A program made the position numbers and the translations under genes. Of a DNA stretch of 64,000 nucleotides, positions 1 through 8,030 are shown piece by piece. The notes under the pieces are model-generated. The model saw only the letters and a list, made by a program, of their open reading frames with translations. It was not told where the DNA came from and did no database searches. Source of the stretch: Flavobacterium sp. UGB4466 (GTDB taxonomy: Bacteria > Bacteroidota > Bacteroidia > Flavobacteriales > Flavobacteriaceae); NCBI RefSeq assembly GCF_903469665.1, contig NZ_CAGKLC010000019.1, positions 1-64,000 of the forward strand, in the 5' to 3' direction. Within the stretch, counting starts at the first letter, position 1. Each line of letters begins with the position of its first letter.

Positions 1-10
1 TTATAGAAAC

Positions 11-1243
11 TTATGAAGCGATTTCCATACGTTTCAATAGATTTTTATTCAAAGTATGTTTTGCATAATCTTTATCGATACTTAAAACTTTATCGTCTGA
101 ACTTGGCAATTCGTACATGGCATCGGTTAAGATTGCTTCGCATAACGAACGCAATCCACGTGCTCCTAATTTGTACTCTAATGCTTTGTCTACAATAAAA
201 TCTAATGCCTCATCTGTAATGGTGAATTCAACTTCATCCATTAAGAATAATTTTTGGTATTGTTTTACCAAAGCATTTTTAGGCTGTGTCAAAATTGCAC
301 GCAGGGTTTCTTTGTCTAAAGGATCCATGTGCGTTAAAACCGGTAAACGTCCAATAATTTCAGGAATCAAACCGAAATCTTTAATATCTTTTGGAATAAT
401 GTATTGCAATAAATTGTCTTTATCGATATTGTCTACATTTTTAGAAGTCGAATATCCAACAGCCTGACGGTTCAAACGTTTAGAAATGATACGCTCAACG
501 CCATCAAAAGCACCTCCTGCAATAAACAGGATGTTTTGCGTATTTACTTCCACAAATTTCTGGTCCGGGTGTTTACGTCCTCCTTTTGGCGGCACGTTTA
601 CGACGGTTCCTTCAAGCAGTTTCAATAAAGCCTGTTGTACTCCTTCACCGGAAACGTCACGGGTAATAGACGGATTATCACTCTTACGGGCAATTTTATC
701 AATCTCGTCAATAAAAACGATTCCTCTTTCGGCTTTGGTTACATCATAATCGGCAGCTTGCAGCAAACGTGTTAAAATACTTTCAACATCTTCTCCTACA
801 TAACCTGCCTCGGTAAGTACGGTCGCATCAACGATAGCCAAAGGAACGTCTAACATTTTAGCAATTGTTTTTGCTACCAGTGTTTTTCCTGTTCCGGTTT
901 GCCCCACCATAATGATGTTACTTTTTTCAATCTCAACTTCATCGTCTAATTGCTGTTGCATTAAACGTTTGTAGTGATTGTAAACAGCAACCGACATTAC
1001 TTTTTTCGTCTGATCCTGGCCAATAACATATTGATCTAAGAAAGCTCTGATTTCTTTTGGTTTCTTTAAAATTAAATCCCCAACAAGTTTTGCGCTTCCA
1101 CTTGATTTTAATTCTTCTAATACAATTCCATGTGCCTGCTCGATACACTTATCACAGATATGTGCATTGATACCTGCAATCAATAAATTAGTTTCTGGCT
1201 TTTTTCTTCCACAAAACGAACATTCTAATACTACTTTTGCCAT
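11..1243 (-). CDS. clpX: ATP-dependent Clp protease ATP-binding subunit ClpX
   Basis: AAA+ unfoldase that recognises substrates and feeds them into the ClpP chamber in the cytoplasm. The 410-residue protein has the usual ClpX length. The N-terminal C4 zinc-binding domain is visible as Cys8, Cys11, Cys30 and Cys33. Walker A is GQTGTGKT (114-121), the pore loop is GYVGED (147-152) and Walker B ends in DEID (179-182). The ATG start directly precedes the zinc domain. It is the last gene of the co-oriented tig-clpP-clpX set but lies 203 bp behind clpP and has its own promoter-like sequence. Identity is clear from motifs and context. Confidence 0.98.
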   Translation of the reverse strand: MAKVVLECSFCGRKKPETNLLIAGINAHICDKCIEQAHGIVLEELKSSGSAKLVGDLILKKPKEIRAFLDQYVIGQDQTKKVMSVAVYNHYKRLMQQQLDDEVEIEKSNIIMVGQTGTGKTLVAKTIAKMLDVPLAIVDATVLTEAGYVGEDVESILTRLLQAADYDVTKAERGIVFIDEIDKIARKSDNPSITRDVSGEGVQQALLKLLEGTVVNVPPKGGRKHPDQKFVEVNTQNILFIAGGAFDGVERIISKRLNRQAVGYSTSKNVDNIDKDNLLQYIIPKDIKDFGLIPEIIGRLPVLTHMDPLDKETLRAILTQPKNALVKQYQKLFLMDEVEFTITDEALDFIVDKALEYKLGARGLRSLCEAILTDAMYELPSSDDKVLSIDKDYAKHTLNKNLLKRMEIAS

Positions 1244-1266
1244 TCTTTATTTAAGTTACTAAGCTG

Positions 1267-1295
1267 CAAAGATACTAAGTTTTAAAGTTTTTCAA
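1267..1295 (-). promoter_or_regulatory. Bacteroidetes-type promoter of clpX
   Basis: On the minus strand TTG (1293-1295), an 18-nt spacer and TATCTTTG (1267-1274) match the TTG-N17-23-TANNTTTG consensus of Bacteroidetes housekeeping promoters. It would start transcription about 17 nt upstream of the clpX ATG. Prediction from sequence only. Confidence 0.55.
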
Positions 1296-1328
1296 CTAAA
1301 ACTTTAAAACTTAACTCTTTACAGTTTA

Positions 1329-1357
1329 AGAGCCTGTTTAAATTTTAAACAGGCTCT
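1329..1357. repeat. Hairpin-forming inverted repeat between clpP and clpX
   Basis: A 14-nt arm (AGAGCCTGTTTAAA) is followed after one base by its exact complement. The T-rich tail lies on the plus-strand side, so as an intrinsic terminator it would act on plus-strand (antisense) transcripts; on the minus strand, the clpP direction, no U-tract follows. It may instead be an RNA-stabilising or processing hairpin between clpP and clpX. Confidence 0.6.
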
Positions 1358-1446
1358 AATATTTTTATTTTTTTTATTTAAAATTTTAAATCACAAAGAA
1401 CACTTAGAATCTTAGCGTCTTAGCAACTTAGAAGCTTTAAAAAAAA

Positions 1447-2121
1447 TTAGCTTCTTCTTAATACTTCATCAATCATTCCGTATTCTTTTGCTTCATCTGC
1501 AATCATCCAGTAATCACGCTCACTGTCTTTGTGTACTTTATCAAAAGTTTGTCCTGAATGTTGAGAAATAATATGATACAATTCATCTTTCAATTTCAAC
1601 ATTTCACGTAAGTTGATTTCCATATCTGTTGCAACTCCCTGAGCTCCTCCAGATGGCTGGTGAATCATTACTCTTGAATGTGGTAAAGCCGAACGTTTTC
1701 CCGCTGCTCCTGCACATAATAGTACTGCTCCCATAGAGGCTGCCATACCGGTACAAATTGTCGCTACATCCGGTTTGATATATTGCATGGTATCATAAAT
1801 TCCTAATCCTGCATAAACACTTCCTCCAGGAGAATTCAGATAAATCTGAATGTCTTTTGAAGCATCAGCACTTTCTAAAAATAATAACTGTGCCTGAACA
1901 ATGTTCGCGATCTGGTCGTCGATACCTGTTCCTAAAAAGATAATTCTGTCCATCATTAATCTGGAAAAAACATCTAATTGAGAAATATTCAACTGACGTT
2001 CTTCAATAATATATGGAGTCATATTGGTTGGGTTCATTGCCGCTATAATTTTGTCATAGTACATGGCATTTACTCCCTGGTGCTTTGTAGCAAATTTTTT
2101 GAATTCTTTACCGTAGTTCAT
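1447..2121 (-). CDS. clpP: ATP-dependent Clp protease proteolytic subunit ClpP
   Basis: Serine peptidase subunit of ClpXP. The open frame reaches further upstream to 2190, but that stretch translates an AAAGT-type intergenic repeat, so I take the ATG at 2121 (MNYGKEF), giving 224 residues. The catalytic triad is visible as Ser129 (GMAASMG), His154 (MIHQPSGGA) and Asp203 (ERDYWM). The N-terminus is about 25 residues longer than the E. coli mature form, as expected for a propeptide-bearing protein. It sits between tig and clpX, the conserved order. Which N-terminal Met is used is uncertain, because a second Met occurs at residue 20. Confidence 0.96.
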   Translation of the reverse strand: MNYGKEFKKFATKHQGVNAMYYDKIIAAMNPTNMTPYIIEERQLNISQLDVFSRLMMDRIIFLGTGIDDQIANIVQAQLLFLESADASKDIQIYLNSPGGSVYAGLGIYDTMQYIKPDVATICTGMAASMGAVLLCAGAAGKRSALPHSRVMIHQPSGGAQGVATDMEINLREMLKLKDELYHIISQHSGQTFDKVHKDSERDYWMIADEAKEYGMIDEVLRRS

Positions 2122-2298
2122 ATTTTTTCTTAGTTTAAAGTTTGAAAGTCTAAAGTCTGAAAGTGACTTAAAACAAAAGACAAACTTCATACCTTTTTAG
2201 AAAGGATGTCAATTTGTCTTATTTTATAATTTATTTCACGTTTCAAGTTCTAACATTACGTAATAAAACTTGAAACCTGAAACCTGAAACAAAAAATA

Positions 2299-2329
2299 AG
2301 CGTCAATAGAAAAAACTTCCATTGACGCT
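2299..2329 (-). terminator. Rho-independent terminator of tig
   Basis: A perfect 9-bp stem (AGCGTCAAT/ATTGACGCT) lies about 100 bp past the tig stop codon. Read on the minus strand it is followed by TATTTTTTG. It separates tig from clpP transcription, although read-through may occur. Confidence 0.75.
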
Positions 2330-2427
2330 CAAATATAACTATTTTTTATTAGTTCATGTTTGTAATAAATTCATAAAGTTTGAAAGACTTTACAACTTTT
2401 GACTTTATGACATTACAGACTAAAAAA

Positions 2428-3750
2428 TTATTCTCCGTATGAAGCGGCAATAAATTCTTCGTAAGTTACTTCTTTTGTAGTTGGATTTGCTTTTTCTTTA
2501 AAGATTTCCAATAACTTCTCAGCTACTACCTGCTCAGAAAGTCTTTTCACTTCTTCCTGGTTTGATAAAACTCTTGCTACAATTGTCTGAACTTCTTCGT
2601 CAGAAGGATTTAACTGTCCAAATTGAGCCATTTGTTGTTTGATTGCATTTGTTGTAAAAGCTTTCAAATCTTCAAAATTAATCTGGATATTACTTTGTGC
2701 TAAAGCTTTTCCTTCGATTAATTGAAAACGTAATCCTTTTTCAGATCTTGCATATTCAATTTCAGCTTCTTCTGCAGAAAGTTTTTTCTCTCCAACAGTT
2801 TGCAACCATTTTTTAAGGAATTCAGCCGGTAAATCAAATTTTGTACTTTCGATCAAGAAGTCCTGAACGTCTAACAATAATTTTTGATCTGCTTGCTGAG
2901 CGAATTGAGCTTCAGCATCTTCTTTAATTTTAGATTTCAAATCTTCTAAAGAAGCTACTTTTCCTTCACCAAAAAGTTTATCGAATAACTCCTGGTTCAA
3001 TTCAGCCAATTCAGCTCCGTTGATAGCCTCGATAGTAAAGTTTACTTCGATATCTAAACCGTGAACATTATCATGACCTACTTTTAGGTAGTCCATTAAT
3101 TGGTGATCGTCTTCAAATAAACCTTTTGTGCTTACTGTTACAACATCACCCACTTTTTTACCGATGAATTTATCTCCGGCAGCTTTGTTGAAAGTAGCTA
3201 CAGCGATTGTAGTTGTATTGTTGATTCCGTTTTCTTCGTTAGCGAAAGTTCCTGTCAAATCAGAATCAGCTACTACCACTTCTTGTGGAATTGCTTTTCC
3301 AAATTGTTTTTGGATACGCTCTACCTGACCGTCGATTAATTTATCATCAGCAGTCACGATGTATTTTACGATATTGTTTTTAGCTTCTAAATCAATTTCG
3401 AAGTTTGGCACTAAACCAATTTCGTACTCGAATGTTAATTCTTCAGCATCCCAGTCAAAGTTTTCGTTTACTTTAGCTAGCGGAGTTCCTAAAAGATTTA
3501 ATCTTTCAGATTGAACAAAACGCTCTAAAGCCAAATCAACTACTTTTTTAACTTCTTCCTGCTTAATTGCTTTTCCGTATTGTTTTTCAACCAGGTCTTT
3601 AGGAACCTGTCCTTTTCTGAAACCTTTTACAGTAGCCAACGGCATTTTTTCGTTTATTCTTTTTGCTACCTGACCTTTATAATCCATGTGAACAACTGTC
3701 ATTACAATAGTTTCATTCACAGCGTCTATTGCTACTCTTTTAATATCCAT
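2428..3750 (-). CDS. tig: Trigger factor (ribosome-associated chaperone)
   Basis: Chaperone that binds near the ribosome exit tunnel and shields nascent chains. At 440 residues it has the normal family length. The ribosome-docking signature GFRKGQVP is at residues 43-50. The PPIase-like middle domain is divergent, as is typical for Bacteroidetes, and is followed by a long helical, Gln/Glu-rich C-terminal chaperone domain. It is the first gene of tig-clpP-clpX and has its own promoter and terminator. The first-residue choice is supported by a promoter-like element ending about 30 nt upstream. Confidence 0.95.
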   Translation of the reverse strand: MDIKRVAIDAVNETIVMTVVHMDYKGQVAKRINEKMPLATVKGFRKGQVPKDLVEKQYGKAIKQEEVKKVVDLALERFVQSERLNLLGTPLAKVNENFDWDAEELTFEYEIGLVPNFEIDLEAKNNIVKYIVTADDKLIDGQVERIQKQFGKAIPQEVVVADSDLTGTFANEENGINNTTTIAVATFNKAAGDKFIGKKVGDVVTVSTKGLFEDDHQLMDYLKVGHDNVHGLDIEVNFTIEAINGAELAELNQELFDKLFGEGKVASLEDLKSKIKEDAEAQFAQQADQKLLLDVQDFLIESTKFDLPAEFLKKWLQTVGEKKLSAEEAEIEYARSEKGLRFQLIEGKALAQSNIQINFEDLKAFTTNAIKQQMAQFGQLNPSDEEVQTIVARVLSNQEEVKRLSEQVVAEKLLEIFKEKANPTTKEVTYEEFIAASYGE

Positions 3751-3784
3751 TTTCTTCTTTGATTTACATAATAAAATTGGGTCG

Positions 3785-3816
3785 CAAAATTATAAAATTT
3801 TTGCAACCCAACCAAG
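3785..3816 (-). promoter_or_regulatory. Promoter of tig
   Basis: Minus-strand TTG (3813-3815), a 20-nt spacer and TAATTTTG (3785-3792) fit the Bacteroidetes consensus. The -7 element overlaps an imperfect 13-bp inverted repeat (GGGTYGCAAAATT arms), which could also terminate the upstream membrane-protein gene. Confidence 0.6.
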
Positions 3817-3868
3817 TTTTTAATCTATTGTATTAGAATACGTTTTAATCGCGCTTTCTCTATTTGTT

Positions 3869-4213
3869 TTATTTGTCGTCTCCTATAATCTTATAGGTGA
3901 TCGATTGAAGGATAGACAAGATAACACTAAAAAACAAGGCTGTCCAGAACGAATCGACGGCAAAGCCTCCGACAATATTTGTACAGAACAAAATAATAAT
4001 TGCATTAATTACTAACAGAAATAAACCTAAAGTAATAAGTGTAACCGGTAAAGTCAAAACTACTAATATTGGTTTTATAAAAATATTTAACAACCCTAAA
4101 ACTACCGCAACAATTACCGCGGTGGTAAAACTGGCAACATGAACACCAGGTAAAAAGTGGGCAATTAACAAAACTAAACCTGCCGTAACAAGAAGTCTGA
4201 GTAGTAAATTCAT
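3869..4213 (-). CDS. Phage holin family 4 (YvlD-like) membrane protein
   Basis: A 114-residue, very hydrophobic protein with four predicted membrane helices separated by short loops (roughly residues 3-22, 28-48, 55-80 and 88-108). Composition and layout match the PF04020 family (phage holin superfamily IV, YvlD), which is chromosomal in most bacteria and not evidence of a prophage. Function is unknown. Nothing nearby is phage-like. It lies upstream of tig on the same strand with a 118-bp gap holding the tig promoter. Confidence 0.8.
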   Translation of the reverse strand: MNLLLRLLVTAGLVLLIAHFLPGVHVASFTTAVIVAVVLGLLNIFIKPILVVLTLPVTLITLGLFLLVINAIIILFCTNIVGGFAVDSFWTALFFSVILSILQSITYKIIGDDK

Positions 4214-4253
4214 AATGGTATGGTTTTAAAAATTTATTTAAAAGTACTAAAAT

Positions 4254-4742
4254 TTAATAATATAAACCTTTGCTCAAAATTGCATTGATTGCTTTTTTTT
4301 CGTGCTCCAGTAATTTCTTTTTTTCACTATCGGAAATATCATGTGTTACTCCGACATATTCAATCTGATCAAATCCTAAAATTTCATCAAAAATAAGTTT
4401 CACTCTTTCAACATGATAATCAGACGTAATGACCACAACCGAATTTAAGTTGTGATTGAGCACTATCTTTTTTGATACAACCGCATCTTCGACGGTATTG
4501 GCAGACAAGGCACACTCCAGAAAATTTTCAGCACTAAGTCCTTTCTCTTTTAAATATTTCACAGCATAATTGGCATGTGGAAGCGGCGCTGTATTAAAGT
4601 GCTCTCCAAAACCTCCTGTACAAATAATGCAATTGTCCTTTGATTCAAAAATATCCAAACAATACTTTAACCTGTCCAGAGCTACCTGCCCCAAATCTCC
4701 TGTTTCTGAATTTGGAGATCCCAAAACTATTAAAACTTTCAT
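4254..4742 (-). CDS. YdcF family (DUF218) protein
   Basis: A 162-residue soluble protein with the DUF218/YdcF pattern: the N-terminal strand MKVLIVLGSPN, an ICTGGFGE segment near residues 40-47, NTVEDA at about 82-87 and a VVVITSDYHVER segment that in the family forms part of the fold. Unlike many SanA/YdcF proteins it lacks an N-terminal membrane helix, so it should be cytoplasmic. The biochemical role of the family is not settled. It precedes the DUF/holin gene and follows the alpha/beta hydrolase on the same strand, with gaps of about 40 bp, so co-transcription is plausible. Confidence 0.8.
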   Translation of the reverse strand: MKVLIVLGSPNSETGDLGQVALDRLKYCLDIFESKDNCIICTGGFGEHFNTAPLPHANYAVKYLKEKGLSAENFLECALSANTVEDAVVSKKIVLNHNLNSVVVITSDYHVERVKLIFDEILGFDQIEYVGVTHDISDSEKKKLLEHEKKAINAILSKGLYY

Positions 4743-4781
4743 CTTTTAAACTAAATAGAACTAGTCCTTTTAAATCAAAAC

Positions 4782-5546
4782 TTACTCTTTTAAAAATCCT
4801 GCTGTCAGTTCAAAAAACATTTTTGGATTTTCGGCGTGAAGCCAGTGTCCTGCATTGGGAATGGTTTCGAATTTTGCTTTAGGAAAATGTTTGCGTATTG
4901 CTTCAAAATCTGCATCTAAAATATAGCCGGAATCCCCTCCTCTTATAAACAAGGTCTCTTTATCGAAAACTAAATCATCGGCCAGCGCTTTTCCGATAGC
5001 ATCCAGATTATCATTAAAAACTGCCAGATTGAATCTGAAAGCCAGCTGTCCCGGTTCCTTCCAATATAAATTCTTTAATAAAAATTGTCGTGTACCAAAA
5101 TCGGGAACGTATTGCGCCACAATTGCTTCAACATCATTTCGACTTGGTTTTACCGAAAAATCAACGGCATTTAATCCTGCCAAAATATCCTGATGGTGCT
5201 GTTTGTAAAATCGAGGGCCAATATCGGCTACAATTAATTTATCGACTATTTCAGGATGTGTAGTAGCGAAAAGCATGGCCACTTTCCCTCCCATTGAATG
5301 TCCTAACAGCTCTATTTTATTTAACTGATTGGCCTGACAATATTCAAACACGTCTTGTACCATCGCCTCATACGACCATTCGTCTGAATGAAAACTACGG
5401 CCGTGATTTCTCAAATCCAGAAGATGAACCTGAAACCCCGCGTCGACATATTGACCTGCAAGTGTTTTCCAGTTGTCTGACATTCCTAAAAATCCGTGCA
5501 TGATTACGAAAGGTTTTCCTTCTCCTTCTATTTTCGAATATAACAT
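4782..5546 (-). CDS. Alpha/beta hydrolase, YbfF-type esterase
   Basis: A 254-residue single-domain alpha/beta hydrolase without a signal peptide. The oxyanion loop HGF (17-19), the nucleophile elbow GHSMGG with Ser84, Asp205 (RGGDSGY) and His234 (NAGHWLH) form a complete triad. The RNHGRS segment (47-52) and overall length match the YbfF/acyl-CoA thioesterase-like branch of esterases acting on short acyl esters. The substrate cannot be inferred. It heads a minus-strand group with the YdcF-like gene. A TACCTTTG -7 element lies at 5573-5580, with a poor -33 match. Confidence 0.88.
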   Translation of the reverse strand: MLYSKIEGEGKPFVIMHGFLGMSDNWKTLAGQYVDAGFQVHLLDLRNHGRSFHSDEWSYEAMVQDVFEYCQANQLNKIELLGHSMGGKVAMLFATTHPEIVDKLIVADIGPRFYKQHHQDILAGLNAVDFSVKPSRNDVEAIVAQYVPDFGTRQFLLKNLYWKEPGQLAFRFNLAVFNDNLDAIGKALADDLVFDKETLFIRGGDSGYILDADFEAIRKHFPKAKFETIPNAGHWLHAENPKMFFELTAGFLKE

Positions 5547-5744
5547 TTGTATTGGGTTTTAAAAACTATCCGCAAAGGTAAAAAAAGTTATGCACCAATT
5601 CTTAAACTAATTAACCTCGACAAAGCTCCTTTATTTAAAAAAACTTAGCGCCTTTACGGCTTTCCGTAAAGAAAGCACAGATACAAACCGTAACTTGCGC
5701 CTTTAAAAATCAAAATAAAATTTTATTTAATTTAAACCTCAACC

Positions 5745-7121
5745 ATGATTAAAAAATTATTTTTAGTATCCTTAGTTGCTTCTCAACTTATGGTTTCCTG
5801 TTCTAGTGACGACAGCAAAGAAGAAACTCCAACAGAACAAACTCGTGATGAACAAATTGCAGCTATTCTAAAACAACCTTATTCTAAATTAACTCCTGCT
5901 GATCAAAAAATAAAATTAGAGGCAGAAGCTAATGAAATGTTCGTTCAATTAGACAAATCTAAAAGTTCTGGTGCTATTGAAGCAACACAAAACTTAAACA
6001 GATTATTAGAGATTAGTGAAGTTGACGTTACTAACGGAAAAAACAGCAATAAAATAGAAGACATTTTAAACGTTTCCGGAGTTTACGGTATTTACACTTG
6101 GGACAATACCGCAAAAACCTGGGTAAAAACAGCTTCTACAACAGAACTGAAATTCGTTTTCCCGGCTAAAAAAACACAAACAACAAACAATGCAATTCTT
6201 TCTGTAAAAGCTGTTGCTTCTGATGTAAAAGTAAAAAGTATCGACACTTACGGAAAATGGACTTATGATGCTGTAAAACAACAATATATCCAAAGCCCAT
6301 CTGTGTATGATTATTTCTTTTTACCAACATCTACAGATGCTATCTTGACCATCGACAATACAACAGCGGCGACTTTTACCCAAACTGCCAAATATTCTTC
6401 AAAAAACCAATCTCCTGATGAGTTTACTTATAAAATGGTTTTAAATGATGGTTATACTTGGGAAATGAATGGTAAAAAAGGAACTGAAAACACTTCAAAA
6501 GCCCTTTTTACCTACAACGGAAAAACTTTACTTGACTTCAGCGCAGGAAGCTCTGCTAATATTGATGCTCTTATCAATGATGATAAACTTGTTCAATACA
6601 GAGGCAAAGCAAACGGACTGATTAAACTAATGGACAATTTTATTATCGTTGCTGAAACTGATTTAGCTACTGAAGCTGCTGATGACGCGGCATTAGAGAA
6701 AAGTATATCATACCCTGCTTACCCAGACTCATACAACGCTAAAGCTAACTATAAAGAATATTACACTGCAGTAAATGCATATAACAAAAAATATTCTGAA
6801 GGCACAGCTACTATTTTCAACAAAAACATAAAATTAGTCTTAGTTTCTAAGAAAGACGGAACTAAAATTGCAGATATTGTTCTGCGTTCCGAAAAATCAG
6901 ACTATGATTACACTACCACTTTACCTGTTTGGGATACCAAAAATTCTTACTGGTCACACAATGGTACGGGAGAATCATTTACAAGAGCTTACTATGAAGA
7001 AGAATATTATTTAAAATTCAATGATAATACTGAAGTTTCTTTCAGCACTTACTTCTCTGTAGGATTCGAAAAACTTGATGCCAAGTTTCAAGATTTCATC
7101 AAAGCTTTTGAGAGAAAATAA
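5745..7121 (+). CDS. Hypothetical lipoprotein of unknown family
   Basis: I do not recognise this 458-residue protein. The N-terminus is a typical Bacteroidetes lipoprotein signal (MIKKLFLVSLVASQLMVSC) with lipobox Cys19, followed by the acidic linker SSDDSKEETPTE. The +2/+3 residues Ser-Ser followed by Asp-Asp resemble the lipoprotein export signal used for surface exposure in Bacteroidetes. The body is rich in Lys, Tyr, Thr and Asn with alternating beta-like segments and no membrane spans, and it ends in a helical tail. It stands alone, with the hydrolase group divergent upstream and DUF4249 convergent downstream, and a terminator overlaps the end of that neighbour. Confidence 0.75.
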   Translation: MIKKLFLVSLVASQLMVSCSSDDSKEETPTEQTRDEQIAAILKQPYSKLTPADQKIKLEAEANEMFVQLDKSKSSGAIEATQNLNRLLEISEVDVTNGKNSNKIEDILNVSGVYGIYTWDNTAKTWVKTASTTELKFVFPAKKTQTTNNAILSVKAVASDVKVKSIDTYGKWTYDAVKQQYIQSPSVYDYFFLPTSTDAILTIDNTTAATFTQTAKYSSKNQSPDEFTYKMVLNDGYTWEMNGKKGTENTSKALFTYNGKTLLDFSAGSSANIDALINDDKLVQYRGKANGLIKLMDNFIIVAETDLATEAADDAALEKSISYPAYPDSYNAKANYKEYYTAVNAYNKKYSEGTATIFNKNIKLVLVSKKDGTKIADIVLRSEKSDYDYTTTLPVWDTKNSYWSHNGTGESFTRAYYEEEYYLKFNDNTEVSFSTYFSVGFEKLDAKFQDFIKAFERK

Positions 7122-7126
7122 ACCTC

Positions 7127-8023
7127 TTAAAATATAAACTTAAAGCCGTTTTGAAAATAGTTTAAAAACGGCTTTATTTTTTCCGCGGTCTTTACAACAA
7201 CGGTACTTTGACCATAGCCTGCCCAGATTCCTATTCCGCCTTTAATATTTGATTTTAAACTTGTGTTTGCCGGATAAATAGGATTTCTGCTGTTTACGAT
7301 TTCGTTTTGCCAGCTGTTCCAAAAATCTAAAGCTTCTTTATTTTGAGTTCTTAATTTTACCAGTATTAAATCTCCATCTGCAAAATAAGGGGTGAACTTA
7401 GTTTTAGGAAAAAGTAAAATGCCTCTGTTAATTTGAACGGATACGGCGGCTGTAGTAAAATTTTTATCGTCTAAATTGCCATAAAACGCAGGAACAAAAA
7501 CAGGCTCCTGTCCTTCTATTCTGGTTGCAATCTGATAATAGTTTTTTTCGTTTACCGGATCATCAAATTTCACAAAAACATAACCGGTCGTATCGGTGTC
7601 AGCCTTCTTTATGTACACTGCACTTTTTATGGCTACCGATCTTGGAATTTTGGTTGTCGCTTCCACCACGCGGTTTAAATACTCTATTTTCAAAAAATAT
7701 TCTTTCCCTGCTTCTCCTTTGAGAACCGAACCATAATACACAAACGGAGGCACTCTGTTTTTATCATTCTTAACCCTTAAAACCTCTGAGGTCATACCAT
7801 CTGAAATTGTAATTTTTGCAGAACGTATAACATGATTTAACACATTAGTCGAATCTATTGTATTGGTAACCGGAATACTGCTCGATAGCAAAACCTGAGC
7901 GTAATCGCCTTCTTCAATCCAGCCTTCTACTACAATTTTAGATTCTGTCCCTAGCTGACCAAAATCATCTTTGGAACAGCTTGTCACTATCAGAACAGCA
8001 ATCAGCAATAAATATTTTTTCAT
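7127..8023 (-). CDS. DUF4249 family lipoprotein
   Basis: A 298-residue lipoprotein (MKKYLLLIAVLIVTSC, lipid Cys16, then Ser-Lys-Asp-Asp). The sequence after the signal (ESKIVVEGWIEEGDYAQV and a following pro-rich beta region) is the DUF4249 pattern. In Bacteroidetes, DUF4249 proteins are encoded beside a carboxypeptidase-regulatory-domain TonB receptor, exactly as here with a 7-bp gap, so it probably forms an outer-membrane uptake pair with that receptor. The ligand is unknown. The last codons coincide with the plus-strand terminator of the convergent gene. Confidence 0.9.
   Translation of the reverse strand: MKKYLLLIAVLIVTSCSKDDFGQLGTESKIVVEGWIEEGDYAQVLLSSSIPVTNTIDSTNVLNHVIRSAKITISDGMTSEVLRVKNDKNRVPPFVYYGSVLKGEAGKEYFLKIEYLNRVVEATTKIPRSVAIKSAVYIKKADTDTTGYVFVKFDDPVNEKNYYQIATRIEGQEPVFVPAFYGNLDDKNFTTAAVSVQINRGILLFPKTKFTPYFADGDLILVKLRTQNKEALDFWNSWQNEIVNSRNPIYPANTSLKSNIKGGIGIWAGYGQSTVVVKTAEKIKPFLNYFQNGFKFIF
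7142..7185 (+). terminator. Intrinsic terminator lying inside the 3' end of the DUF4249 gene
   Basis: Arms AAAGCCGTTTT (7142-7152) and AAAACGGCTTT (7165-7175) form an 11-bp stem followed by ATTTTTTT on the plus strand. It would terminate the lipoprotein gene ending at 7121. On the other strand the same bases encode the last dozen residues of the DUF4249 protein. Confidence 0.7.
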
Positions 8024-8030
8024 CTTTTTT

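Noticed and set aside
2122..2190. Upstream extension of clpP
   Set aside because: The extra 23 residues come from an AAAGT/CTGAAAG-type intergenic repeat and do not resemble ClpP.
3869..4213. Phage holin as a sign of a prophage
   Set aside because: The PF04020-type protein is chromosomal in many bacteria and no other phage gene is near.
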